Below, one piece after another: positions 17,368-26,208 of a DNA stretch of 64,000 nt (the first letter of the stretch is position 1; every line of letters starts with the position of its first letter). Both the position numbers and the translations under genes were made by a program. The stretch spans positions 186,001 to 250,000 of the forward strand of contig NZ_AMDP01000018.1 of NCBI RefSeq assembly GCF_028128615.1. Direction: 5' to 3'. This DNA comes from Enterococcus sp. 5H (GTDB taxonomy: Bacteria > Bacillota > Bacilli > Lactobacillales > Enterococcaceae). The notes below the pieces were generated by a model, which ran no database searches, was not told the DNA's origin, and saw only the letters and a list, made by a program, of their open reading frames with translations.

Positions 17368-20300
17368 ATGACATATAAAAAAAGTACGTTGAAAAATAAT
17401 GGGACAACAGTCTCGTTTTTAGAAACTGGTGATTTATACGAAATTCTAAAAGATAACATCATGATTAATCAACTTCATGGAAATGCTCTTGATAGCAGTG
17501 TAAATCAACTATATTTAAGAGTTTATGATGAAAAAGGGATTCACTCAGTTCCGATGATTGGTTCAAATTCAGATAGCGAATTTTCGATGAACAATAATCG
17601 ATTAATATGGAAAGGGACTTTTTCTGATGTGTCCTATCAAGTTGTTTTTCAAATTGCCGAGTCAGGAATTTGGTTTTGGCAGGTAGGTTTGACAGGTTCA
17701 GGGCAAAAAGTTGATGTAATCTATGGACAAGATATTGGGAATGCAGCTAAAGGTGCTGTTCGTTCTAATGAAGCTTATATGTCGCAATATGTAGATCATC
17801 ATATTACTAAAGAAAATGAAACCATTATTATTTCTTCTAGACAAAATCAGCCTCAAGCTGGGAAATTTCCTGTTGTTGAACAAGGAAGTTTAAACCCATT
17901 AGTTGGCTTTTCAACGGATGGTTATCAGTTTTTTGGTCGAGAGTATAAAGAAACAAATCAGGCAAAAGCATTGACACAAACGTGTTTAGCAAATGAAGTG
18001 TATCAATATGAATTTGCCTATGTCGCTTTACAAACACAAACCTATCTAGTTTCAGAAGTCGAAACGGAAGTTGTCTTTTACGGAGCAGCATTAGATAATC
18101 AGGAGCGGGTAATTGAGAAACCACTTATTGACAGAGCTGAAATTATAAAAAGTTACGATTCACTAAAACAAGCGGAAGCTGGTGAAATAGGAACTGTTTA
18201 TAAGAAAAATCTCGGCGCACCGCTGATTGGAAAAACATTTACAGATGAAGAACGAAACAAACTATTTCCTCAACAAAATTTAGTCGAAATGCTTAATGGA
18301 AATGTAGCATCATTTTATACAGATGACTACCATCATGTAGTGTTAAAAGAAAAAGAAATCGCAATGGAACGAGCCCATGGGCATATTTTACTAAGTGGAA
18401 CGGATTTGACAGTAGACAAACCTTTAATGAGTACGACAGTCTATATGTATGGCTTGTTTAATTCTCAAATTGTTTTAGGGAATACGTCAATGAATAAATT
18501 AATGAGTAATAGCCGTAATTCTTTAAATATCCTGAAACAATCTGGTCAAAGAATTTATATCAAAGAAGGGAATATCTGGCGTATTTTAACGATGCCTTCC
18601 GCCTTTGAAATGGGCTTGAACTCAGCCGTTTGGTATTATAAATTAGAGAATGATATAATCAAAGTAACGACGTTTACTTTATGTGATACACGCGAAATTC
18701 GGACAGAAGTAACTAGTCAAAAAGGCTTAAATTATACATTTGCGGTAACAAATCAGTTAGTCATGAATGGCGATGAGGAAGAACCTGCTTATAAAGTGAA
18801 AAAAGAAAAGCAGCAAGTAATGATTACAGCAACAAGTGAGTCTATAATTCATGAAGAATACCCAGAGCTAACGTATTATTTTGTATTAGATAAACCATTT
18901 GAATTAACGGACGAACGATTATTCTTAGCTGGACACTCACATGAAGTATTGACGACAATTGTGATTAAAGAGCAAAAAGGTTTTACAATGGAGATTCAAG
19001 GGAGTTTAGTTGGAGAAAATTATCAAGCAGTCCAGACAACTTTCCAATATGAGAACGAGCAATATCTTACTTTCATTAATGATTTATTAAATAATTTTCA
19101 ATTAACCCACAAAACTGAAAATGTTGAGTCTATGAACGTTTTAGCTCGCTGGTATACCCATAATATGCTTGTGCATTATCTTTCACCACATGGTTTAGAG
19201 CAATATGGCGGAGCAGCGTGGGGAACGCGTGATGTTTCTCAAGGGCCGACTGAATTTTTCTTTGCGGTCAATCGTCCTGAAATTGTCCGTTCGATTATCA
19301 AAAATGTTTATGCTAATCAGTTTGAAGATGATGGGAATTGGCCGCAGTGGTTTATGTTTGATCGTTATGAAACACAAAAAGCCGATGAAAGTCACGGAGA
19401 TGTGATTGTTTGGCCGATGAAAATTGTAGCGGATTATTTAGCTAAAACGAAAGACTTCACGATTTTAGAAGAAGTGATTCCGTACACCAATCGTCAAACT
19501 TTCCTAAAAACAGCTGAAAAAACTACTTTGTTCGATCATGTGAAAAAAGAAATTCAATTTATTGAAGATAATTTCTTGGCAGGAACTTATTTATCTTGTT
19601 ATAGTGATGGCGATTGGGACGATACGTTACAGCCATATGATAGTAAATTGAAAAAATATATGGCAAGTAGTTGGACCGTAGCGCTAACATATCAAGTTGT
19701 GAAAAAGTTAGCTGGACTTTTAGCTGAAGTTGATTCGTTGTATGGTGAACATCTAGTTGACCTTAGTAATAATATCAAAAAAGACTATGAAAAATATATT
19801 TTAAGTACTCAAACAATTCCGGGATTTGTTTACATGGAAGATACAGATCATGTCGAATTAATGATTCATCCAACAGATAAAAAAACTGGGATACAATATC
19901 GATTATTACCGATGACACGCAGTATGATCGCTGAATTGTTAACAATCGAACAAGCGGAACATCATTATGGTATTATTAAAGAACAACTACAATTCCCAGA
20001 TGGTGTGCGATTAATGAATCGACCGGCAAATTATAATGGTGGAGTTAGCACAAACTTCAAACGTGCCGAACAATCAGCCAACTTTGGTCGGGAAATCGGC
20101 CTGCAGTATGTTCATGCTCACATTCGTTTTACCGAAGCAATGGCAAAATTAGGAAAAACTGATGAAACATGGCGCGCGTTGAATGTAATCAACCCAATTC
20201 AGATGAAAGAACATGTGCCAAATGCTGAAATCCGCCAATCAAATGCTTACTTTAGTAGTTCTGACGGTGATTTCAAAACACGCTATGATGCACAAGAAAA

Positions 20301-20673
20301 TTTTTCGAAATTAAAGGATGGCAGCGTTGGTGTCAAAGGCGGCTGGCGTATTTATTCTAGTGGCCCAGGAATTTACCTAAATCAGATGTTGTCAAATGTC
20401 TTGGGTATTCGTGAAGAAAAGGATCAAATAATTTTTGACCCAATATTACCTAACGAATTAAACGAGCTGGAGATGACGTATCAGCTAGCAGGCAAAGATG
20501 TTCAACTTGTCTTTCATTTAGACCATCAGAAAGAAGCCGTTTTAGCGAATGGAAAAGAGCTAACCCTAGTACGTGAGGAAAATCCGTATCGACAAGGGGG
20601 CTACGTGGTTCGTTTAGATGAACTTACAGCTTGTTTAGATAAAGAGAAAAATAAAATCGATATTTTTTGTTAG
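17368..20673 (+). CDS. GH94 1,2-beta-oligoglucan phosphorylase
   Basis: A 1101-residue GH94 enzyme predicted to phosphorolyse 1,2-beta-linked oligoglucans to alpha-glucose 1-phosphate, saving ATP. Length and the segments PHGLEQYGGAAWGTRDVSQG and SDGDWDDTLQP match the 1,2-beta-oligoglucan phosphorylase group (Lin1839 type) rather than the shorter cellobiose (about 800 residues) or much longer cyclic glucan synthase proteins. By position the GDWDD aspartate D752 is the likely general acid. It is cytoplasmic with no signal peptide, starts 14 nt after the GH3 gene, and its stop codon overlaps the ribosome binding site of the LacI gene. Confidence 0.85.
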   Translation: MTYKKSTLKNNGTTVSFLETGDLYEILKDNIMINQLHGNALDSSVNQLYLRVYDEKGIHSVPMIGSNSDSEFSMNNNRLIWKGTFSDVSYQVVFQIAESGIWFWQVGLTGSGQKVDVIYGQDIGNAAKGAVRSNEAYMSQYVDHHITKENETIIISSRQNQPQAGKFPVVEQGSLNPLVGFSTDGYQFFGREYKETNQAKALTQTCLANEVYQYEFAYVALQTQTYLVSEVETEVVFYGAALDNQERVIEKPLIDRAEIIKSYDSLKQAEAGEIGTVYKKNLGAPLIGKTFTDEERNKLFPQQNLVEMLNGNVASFYTDDYHHVVLKEKEIAMERAHGHILLSGTDLTVDKPLMSTTVYMYGLFNSQIVLGNTSMNKLMSNSRNSLNILKQSGQRIYIKEGNIWRILTMPSAFEMGLNSAVWYYKLENDIIKVTTFTLCDTREIRTEVTSQKGLNYTFAVTNQLVMNGDEEEPAYKVKKEKQQVMITATSESIIHEEYPELTYYFVLDKPFELTDERLFLAGHSHEVLTTIVIKEQKGFTMEIQGSLVGENYQAVQTTFQYENEQYLTFINDLLNNFQLTHKTENVESMNVLARWYTHNMLVHYLSPHGLEQYGGAAWGTRDVSQGPTEFFFAVNRPEIVRSIIKNVYANQFEDDGNWPQWFMFDRYETQKADESHGDVIVWPMKIVADYLAKTKDFTILEEVIPYTNRQTFLKTAEKTTLFDHVKKEIQFIEDNFLAGTYLSCYSDGDWDDTLQPYDSKLKKYMASSWTVALTYQVVKKLAGLLAEVDSLYGEHLVDLSNNIKKDYEKYILSTQTIPGFVYMEDTDHVELMIHPTDKKTGIQYRLLPMTRSMIAELLTIEQAEHHYGIIKEQLQFPDGVRLMNRPANYNGGVSTNFKRAEQSANFGREIGLQYVHAHIRFTEAMAKLGKTDETWRALNVINPIQMKEHVPNAEIRQSNAYFSSSDGDFKTRYDAQENFSKLKDGSVGVKGGWRIYSSGPGIYLNQMLSNVLGIREEKDQIIFDPILPNELNELEMTYQLAGKDVQLVFHLDHQKEAVLANGKELTLVREENPYRQGGYVVRLDELTACLDKEKNKIDIFC

Positions 20674-20686
20674 GAGATGAGTGGAC

Positions 20687-21658
20687 ATGGTAGGAATTAA
20701 AGAAATTGCAAAAAAAGCAGGTGTCTCTATTTCAACTGTTTCTTATGCGCTAAACGGTAGTCCAAAAGTTACTGAAGAAACCAGAGCAAAAATTCAAGCG
20801 ATTGCTGATGAATTGGACTATGTTCCTAACATGGCAGCTCGGACCCTGAAACGGCAGCAAACCAATATTATCGGTGTCTACCTAGCTGATTATGGCGGTA
20901 GTTTTTACGGCGAATTACTAGATGGCATCAAAAAAGGATTAGAAGCTCAAAATTATGAAATGATTGTATGCAGCGGGAATAAGTCGCATTTGTTTATTCC
21001 CGAACGCATGGTTGATGGAGCTATTGTATTGGATTGGACGTTTAAAAATAAAGAGATTGAACAGTTTGCAGACCGCGGTCATTTTATGGTGATTTTAGAT
21101 CGATTAATCACTCATGAAAATGTACGCAAAATTTTACTTGATAATAAAGGCGGCGCAACATTAGCAATTGAAAAAGCTGTTGCTTGTAAAACAGAAAAAC
21201 TATTTTTAATTTCCGGACCTAAAAAAAGTTATGACAGCCAAGAACGATTAGGCGCCAGCGTTAAGGAATTAGAAAGGTATGGGATTGATTACGAGGTGAT
21301 ATCTGGTGATTTTACTGAACCTTCCGGATATCGGGTGGCAAAAATGATTATGGAAAAACAACCAACGTTACCAGTGGATATTTTTGCGTTAAATGATGAG
21401 ATGGCCATTGGGATGTACAAATATTTTAGAGAAACTTCCTATGCAATTGGGAAGGATATTCGGTTGATTGGTTTTGATAATATCGATATTAGTTCTTTTG
21501 TTCAACCTCGATTAGCGACTATATCCTATTCTAAACACCGCTGGGGTATGTTGGCTGCTGAGAAGATTATCCAATTGATTACTGGTGAAAAAACGGAAGA
21601 TGAACATATTTATACAAGCTTTATCGAAGGGGCTTCATTTTCTGAAAGGGATGAATGA
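20687..21658 (+). CDS. LacI-family transcriptional regulator of the glucan operon
   Basis: A 323-residue LacI/GalR-type repressor. The N-terminal helix-turn-helix reads GIKEIAKKAGVSISTVSYAL, followed by the hinge and a periplasmic-binding-like ligand domain. A GTG at 20681 is also in frame, but ATG 20687 sits 10 nt after AGGAG and gives the normal LacI start. As last-but-one gene of the operon it likely represses its own operon through the GAAACGTTTC sites before the binding-protein gene. The inducer is probably a sophorooligosaccharide or a degradation product. Confidence 0.9.
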   Translation: MVGIKEIAKKAGVSISTVSYALNGSPKVTEETRAKIQAIADELDYVPNMAARTLKRQQTNIIGVYLADYGGSFYGELLDGIKKGLEAQNYEMIVCSGNKSHLFIPERMVDGAIVLDWTFKNKEIEQFADRGHFMVILDRLITHENVRKILLDNKGGATLAIEKAVACKTEKLFLISGPKKSYDSQERLGASVKELERYGIDYEVISGDFTEPSGYRVAKMIMEKQPTLPVDIFALNDEMAIGMYKYFRETSYAIGKDIRLIGFDNIDISSFVQPRLATISYSKHRWGMLAAEKIIQLITGEKTEDEHIYTSFIEGASFSERDE

Positions 21659-22410
21659 GTTTGACGATAGCAAGACTTAGTTTTCGATCAAAAGTGTTAG
21701 GGAAAGCTACCAATGTAAATGTATATTTACCTGAAAAGATGACGCGGAATTCACCGATTATTTATCTACTCCATGGCTATTCAGATGATTGTAATTCATG
21801 GTTGGATGCAACTAGTTTGGCAAGATTTGCAGACGAGTACCCGTTTGTAATCGTAATGCCTCAGGTTGAACTTAGCTATTATACAAACATGGCTTATGGG
21901 TTGAATTATTGGGATTATGTAACAGATGAGTTGCCAGAAAAAATAGAAGAATGGTTGGGTTTACCAGCGCTACCCGAAAGAACCTTTGTTGCAGGTCTTT
22001 CTATGGGTGGTTATGGTGCGTTTAAATGGGGCATGACTTTGCCGGAAAAAGTTAAGGCAGTAGCCTCAATGTCAGGTGCTTTGGATATTGTATCTCTATG
22101 GGAACGGGATAGAGGTAGAGATCAAGCGTTTGAACGAGTTTTTGGTTCGCTTTTGCGAGTGTCTGACAGCTCCGATAATTTATTTCAGTTGTTTTCACAT
22201 GAGTTGAATGAAGAATATGCTCCGTATTTTCTCCAAATTTGTGGGACAGAAGATTTTCTCTATGGAGATAACCAAACCTTTCGAAAAAAAGCTGCACATT
22301 CGTTAGCACACTATACCTATGAAGAAGGAGTAGGCGCTCATACATGGGATTTCTGGAATCAGGAAATTCAGCGAGTGTTAGCTTATTTTGCAGAATTTAT
22401 TGAGGAATAA
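21655..22410 (+). CDS. alpha/beta-hydrolase esterase (EstA/esterase D-like)
   Basis: A 251-residue serine esterase of the PF00756 family. The nucleophile elbow is GLSMGG with S116; a late aspartate (CGTEDFLYGDN) and histidine (GAHTWDFW) complete the triad. It has no signal peptide. Its start overlaps the LacI stop by 4 nt (ATGA), so it is translationally coupled to the glucan operon. A role in removing acyl substituents from imported glucans is a conjecture from context; the family also includes acetylesterases and S-formylglutathione hydrolases. Confidence 0.87.
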   Translation: MSLTIARLSFRSKVLGKATNVNVYLPEKMTRNSPIIYLLHGYSDDCNSWLDATSLARFADEYPFVIVMPQVELSYYTNMAYGLNYWDYVTDELPEKIEEWLGLPALPERTFVAGLSMGGYGAFKWGMTLPEKVKAVASMSGALDIVSLWERDRGRDQAFERVFGSLLRVSDSSDNLFQLFSHELNEEYAPYFLQICGTEDFLYGDNQTFRKKAAHSLAHYTYEEGVGAHTWDFWNQEIQRVLAYFAEFIEE

Positions 22411-22597
22411 GGTTAATAAAATATAACGCTTTTCAGAACGTTTAATAATTGTCTGATCTACAAAAATGTCAAATATATGGATTCTGTGTGAATAAAAAAT
22501 ATAGATTTATTATATTAATTTCTTTTATTTTTATCAATAATATAATGTTTTCAATCGATATATCTAAACGAAAAATAAATTAAATTGAGTATATTAT
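22411..22597. other. AT-rich intergenic stretch with no gene recognised
   Basis: Between the esterase stop and the first small-RNA promoter the sequence is very AT-rich with no credible frame, ribosome binding site or strong terminator. It holds only short A/T runs. Confidence 0.5.
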
Positions 22598-22626
22598 TTG
22601 CAAAATTTCTGACAACCTAGTATTAT
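22598..22626 (+). promoter_or_regulatory. promoter of tandem small RNA copy 1
   Basis: TTGCAA (22598-22603) and TATTAT (22621-22626) with a 17-nt spacer ending in TAG, the same layout as at copy 2. Confidence 0.7.
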
Positions 22627-22632
22627 ACAAAT

Positions 22633-22721
22633 ATACCAACAACAACCCTTTTTATTTTTTCATTTTACTCGTCAGAGTAAAACTCCTTTTCCCATCTTCA
22701 TTATGAAGGTGGGATTTTTAT
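22633..22721 (+). ncRNA. putative small regulatory RNA, tandem copy 1
   Basis: About 88 nt. It begins with an unstructured ATACCAACAACAACCC leader and a T-rich stretch. A hairpin TTTTACTC/GAGTAAAA with loop GTCA follows, then a CTCCTTTT linker complementary to Shine-Dalgarno sequences. It ends in a terminator hairpin opening with CCCATCTTC and closing with GAAGGTGGG before a T-run. It has no frame. It is nearly identical to copy 2 exactly 240 bp downstream. Differences lie mainly in hairpin loops, which supports RNA function. Not recognised as a named family. Confidence 0.72.
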
Positions 22722-22837
22722 TTGAATTTTATATGTGTCTTATTACTATATTTATGGATATTAGAGTGAGTTTTCATTTTCGTAAAAAAAATGTTTTTTC
22801 ATTATCTTTGAAAAATATTTGCGAAAAGTCGTTTTAG

Positions 22838-22866
22838 TTGAAATTTATATAAAAAAATAGTATGAT
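22838..22866 (+). promoter_or_regulatory. promoter of tandem small RNA copy 2
   Basis: TTGAAA (22838-22843) and TATGAT (22861-22866) with a 17-nt spacer ending in TAG. The -10 lies exactly 240 bp after that of copy 1 although the rest of the upstream sequence differs. Confidence 0.75.
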
Positions 22867-22872
22867 AATTTC

Positions 22873-22961
22873 ATACCAACAACAACCCTTTTTATTTTTT
22901 CATTTTACTCGATAGAGTAAAACTCCTTTTCCCATCTTCATTAGAAGGTGGGATTTTTTTG
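22873..22961 (+). ncRNA. putative small regulatory RNA, tandem copy 2
   Basis: The same leader, hairpin, CTCCTTTT linker and terminator as copy 1. The first loop is GATA instead of GTCA and the terminator loop is shortened by a few bases (ATTA), while both stems stay intact. A run of seven T ends the RNA. Stem conservation with loop change argues for a transcribed, folded RNA instead of a chance repeat. Confidence 0.72.
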
Positions 22962-23080
22962 TATTCAGCTTATTTTCAATTCTTAAGGTTTTAAAGGAAG
23001 CAAAGCACTTATACTGTTCATCATCAAACCACGATATTTTTCCTGATTTAGGAGAGAGTGATTGGAACAAAGTGTGGAGA

Positions 23081-23159
23081 CTATTTTTTTCTCGCCGTTT
23101 ATTTGGATGTAGTGAGTGGAGCAAAACTGATTTTTAGTTTGCTCCACTCCTTTTTTTAC
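23081..23159 (+). repeat. repeat-family element with strong hairpin, copy A
   Basis: Shares the CTCGCCGTTTATT-GGAT core (from 23091), a GTGGAGCAAAACT segment and a T-rich end with the element at 25980-26207. The perfect stem GAGTGGAGCAAA (23114-23125) and TTTGCTCCACTC (23138-23149), followed by seven T, can act as a terminator. The remaining 22962-23080 and 23160-23270 show no gene. Confidence 0.65.
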
Positions 23160-23273
23160 TTTTACAATTGTATTTCAAGGTTAAAAATTTTTTATGTTAG
23201 CTCAAGTTTAGCTGGCAAAGCCTTTTACATCAGTTGGAATAGAATACATAGAAAAAAATACAAGTTTGTAAAA

Positions 23274-23310
23274 GAAAACGCTTGTAAAATTTAAAATAAT
23301 CGTTTATTAT
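23274..23310 (+). promoter_or_regulatory. trehalose PTS promoter with overlapping cre
   Basis: TTGTAA (23282-23287) and TATTAT (23305-23310), spacer 17 nt. AGAAAACGCTTGTAA (23274-23288) resembles a CcpA cre site and covers the -35, implying glucose repression. Confidence 0.7.
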
Positions 23311-23325
23311 ACATTTACAGGATAT

Positions 23326-23337
23326 TTGTATATACAA
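23326..23337. promoter_or_regulatory. TreR-type operator
   Basis: The perfect palindrome TTGTATATACAA is the known core of tre operators bound by the GntR-family repressor TreR in Bacillus. It lies about 10-20 nt after the predicted start of transcription. No treR gene is in the window. Confidence 0.75.
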
Positions 23338-23360
23338 GTTATAAGAGAGGAGCACGGAAA

Positions 23361-24830
23361 ATGGGTAAGTTTCAAGAAGATGCGAAAAAACTGTTAGTTG
23401 ATGTAGGAGGGAAAGAAAATATTGCTGCTGTTTCACATTGCGCAACTAGAATGCGTTTTGTATTAAATGATCCAAGTAAAGCAGATACCAAAGAGATAGA
23501 AAAAATTCCTTCTGTAAAAGGGACATTCACCAACGCGGGTCAATTTCAAGTTATCATTGGCAATGAAGTTCCACAATTTTATAATGAGTTTTCTGCTGTA
23601 TCTGGTCTTGAAGGCGTTTCCAAAGAACAAGGGAAAGCTGCTGCAAAACAAAATTTAAATCCTGTGCAGCGAGCAATCTCAGTTTTAGCAGAAATTTTTA
23701 CACCTTTGATTCCAGCTTTAGTTATTGGGGGATTGATTTTAGGTTTTCGGAATGTATTGGAAGGAATTCCGTTTGGTTTCTTAGATGGTCAAAAGATTGT
23801 TGAGGTTTCACAATTTTGGAGTGGAGTAAATTCATTTTTATGGCTGATCGGTGAAGCGATTTTCCAATTTTTACCAGTAGGTATTACGTGGAGTATTACT
23901 AAAAAAATGGGAACTACTCAAATTTTAGGGATTGTTTTAGGGATTACTTTAGTCTCACCGCAATTATTAAATGCTTATTCTGTCGCAAGTACACCTGCTG
24001 CTGATATTCAATTCTGGGATTTTGGTTTCGCTCAAGTTAATATGATTGGCTACCAAGCTCAGGTTATTCCTGCTATGTTGGCTGGATTTTTACTGGCGTA
24101 TTTGGAGATCTTTTTCAGAAAAGTAATTCCACAAGCAGTTTCAATGATTTTTGTTCCGTTATTTGCTTTAGTACCAACAGTTTTAGCAGCTCATGTTATT
24201 TTAGGGCCAATTGGCTGGGCGGTCGGAAGTTGGATTTCAGATATTGTAAATGCTGGCTTGACTTCTTCTGTAAACTGGTTGTTTGGAGCGGTATTTGGTT
24301 TCTTATATGCACCATTGGTAATTACGGGGCTGCATCATATGACTAATGCAATTGATCTTCAATTAATTGCCGATTTCCAATCAACTAACTTATGGCCGAT
24401 GATTGCGTTATCGAATATTGCTCAAGGTTCTGCAGTATTGGCAGTAGTATTCATGCATAGAGGAAACAAAGAGGAAGAACAAGTGTCAATTCCGGCGATG
24501 ATCTCATGTTATTTAGGTGTAACGGAGCCAGCGATGTTCGGGATTAACTTAAAATACGTTTATCCATTTGTGGCTGGAATGATTGGTTCGGCTTGTGCAG
24601 GTTTATTCTCAACACTATTTGATGTAAAAGCGATTAGTATTGGTGTTGGTGGTTTACCGGGGATTTTATCGATTGTTCCTAGTTACTATTTAGCTTTCTT
24701 CGGTGCCATGGTAATTGCTGTAGTGGTACCATTTATCTTGACTTACATTTTTAGAACAAAAGGTATTTTTAATAAACTTGATCCTGTTGATGAAGCGACC
24801 GGAAAATTGTTTGTAGAAGAAAATCTTTAA
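23361..24830 (+). CDS. treP: PTS trehalose-specific EIIBC component
   Basis: A 489-residue permease that imports trehalose as trehalose 6-phosphate. The N-terminal EIIB domain carries the phosphocysteine in SHCATRMRF (C27), and the EIIC domain follows with about ten hydrophobic segments. LGVTEPAMFGINLKYVYPF and the late PSYYLAFFGA region match the trehalose branch (TreB/TreP) and not sucrose permeases. There is no fused EIIA, so it would borrow a glucose-type EIIA. A TreR-type operator just upstream strongly supports trehalose. No phospho-alpha-glucosidase (treA) or treR follows; the gene is alone. Confidence 0.87.
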   Translation: MGKFQEDAKKLLVDVGGKENIAAVSHCATRMRFVLNDPSKADTKEIEKIPSVKGTFTNAGQFQVIIGNEVPQFYNEFSAVSGLEGVSKEQGKAAAKQNLNPVQRAISVLAEIFTPLIPALVIGGLILGFRNVLEGIPFGFLDGQKIVEVSQFWSGVNSFLWLIGEAIFQFLPVGITWSITKKMGTTQILGIVLGITLVSPQLLNAYSVASTPAADIQFWDFGFAQVNMIGYQAQVIPAMLAGFLLAYLEIFFRKVIPQAVSMIFVPLFALVPTVLAAHVILGPIGWAVGSWISDIVNAGLTSSVNWLFGAVFGFLYAPLVITGLHHMTNAIDLQLIADFQSTNLWPMIALSNIAQGSAVLAVVFMHRGNKEEEQVSIPAMISCYLGVTEPAMFGINLKYVYPFVAGMIGSACAGLFSTLFDVKAISIGVGGLPGILSIVPSYYLAFFGAMVIAVVVPFILTYIFRTKGIFNKLDPVDEATGKLFVEENL

Positions 24831-24846
24831 GAAATAATAATTAATG

Positions 24847-24888
24847 GACGTTGACAAAACCTTAACAGTTTTGTCAGCGTCTTTTTTC
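24847..24888 (+). terminator. intrinsic terminator after treP
   Basis: GACGTTGACAAAAC (24847-24860) pairs with GTTTTGTCAGCGTC (24868-24881), with a 7-nt loop and a following run of six T. Confidence 0.9.
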
Positions 24889-24969
24889 TACTAAAGTTGT
24901 ATATGTTCGTTTTACTTTTTTTCTTCTTTCAGGTAGACTAAATAAGGTTTAACAAAAGGAGACGAACGA

Positions 24970-25974
24970 ATGGATATTTATTTAAAAAGTGCGATTTTGC
25001 ACATCATTGATCGCGAAACAGGGACACCTGTATTTTCAGAAAAAGAGTTGGATTTAACAACAGAATTTATTCGCGTATATTTAACCAGTAAAATTACTAA
25101 ATTATCAACAGCACAGACAAAAACCGGGATTTTAGCAGAGGAAAGTGCATTTGTAGATAAAATGAGAGGGATACCAAATGATTTTGTCTCAAAAAGTCAA
25201 CAACTTGCACAACATTGGTATGACGTTTATTCTGGCAGTGAAGATGCACCTAGTGCAGATGTTCTATTTATTTTGTATGAACTAGATACAGTAGTGCATT
25301 TAGCGATGATTAAACTAAATTATAAAGAAAGCTATACTCATTATGTCGATTATGAAGATGAAGCGGTCTATAATAAATTAATTATTAACCGAGCAATTTT
25401 ACCGTCTAAATCACAAAAGCCAGATGAAGGAATGACTGTGAATCTGGACACACTAGCTTACGAATTATTGGAAAAAAGATACGAATTTTCAGGGGAGAAG
25501 GTTTGGTACTTTTCCGAAAAAGTGATTGAATCTGAACCAGCTCCATCAATTGAAGAAAACATGAAAGAAATCAAAAAAGCAGTCAAACGAATCGGTAAAA
25601 AATTCAATGAAGATGAGTTTGAATTAATCGCTTCTGTGAAGGAAGCTGTTTATGAAAGTATTGAAGAGACAGGAACCATTGATAACGAGCAAGTTGCTGA
25701 GCTAGTTTTTAAAGAGAATATTTCTGCACGAATGGCTTATCAAGAAGAAGTTAATGAATCAAAATTTGTTGATAAAACGCCGCCCGTTAGAGAAGCTAGA
25801 GAAATCTCTGAGAAAAAATTCGGTAAACAAAAATTAAAAATGAGTAATGGCATTGAATTAATCGTTCCAATTGAAGTGTATCGAAATGGAGATTTGATTG
25901 AGTTTGTAAACAATCCTGATGGAACAGTTTCAATAATGCTGAAGAATATTGAAAAAATAAGTAATCAATTATAA
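24970..25974 (+). CDS. nucleoid-associated protein, NdpA/YejK family
   Basis: A 334-residue protein resembling the NdpA (PF04245) family of nucleoid-associated proteins. It begins MDIYLKSAILHIIDRETGTPVFSE, a characteristic N-terminus, and ends with a region rich in charged residues. The gene is monocistronic between a terminator and a large palindromic repeat, behind an AAAGGAGACG ribosome binding site. Its role in chromosome organisation in Gram-positive bacteria is poorly known. Confidence 0.8.
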   Translation: MDIYLKSAILHIIDRETGTPVFSEKELDLTTEFIRVYLTSKITKLSTAQTKTGILAEESAFVDKMRGIPNDFVSKSQQLAQHWYDVYSGSEDAPSADVLFILYELDTVVHLAMIKLNYKESYTHYVDYEDEAVYNKLIINRAILPSKSQKPDEGMTVNLDTLAYELLEKRYEFSGEKVWYFSEKVIESEPAPSIEENMKEIKKAVKRIGKKFNEDEFELIASVKEAVYESIEETGTIDNEQVAELVFKENISARMAYQEEVNESKFVDKTPPVREAREISEKKFGKQKLKMSNGIELIVPIEVYRNGDLIEFVNNPDGTVSIMLKNIEKISNQL

Positions 25975-25979
25975 AAAAA

Positions 25980-26207
25980 GAGGCTGAGACAAAAAGCGTT
26001 TAGCTCCGAGAAATAAGAAGGAATTCACGAAAATTGCCAAGAATCACCATGAGCTTTCGAATGGATGATGACTGGTACCTACTCGGTGTTCTTCAAATTT
26101 TTGTGAATTTCGGCTTATTTCCGAAGGAGCTGCTTTTTTCTCGCCGTTTATTCGGATTTAAGGTGTGGAGCAAAACTTGCTTTTAGTTTTGTCTCGCACT
26201 CTTTTTT
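25980..26207. repeat. large palindromic repeat element, copy B
   Basis: An approximately 225-bp nested inverted repeat. The outer arms GAGGCTGAGACAAAA (25980-25994) and TTTTGTCTCGCACTC (26187-26201) flank inner arms starting at AGCTCCGAGAAATAAG (26002) and ending at GGAGCT (about 26131). It has no frame. A-run and T-run ends let it terminate both flanking convergent genes. Its right third resembles the element at 23081-23159. It looks like a non-coding dispersed repeat of the MITE/ELER-like kind. Confidence 0.7.
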
Positions 26208-26208
26208 G

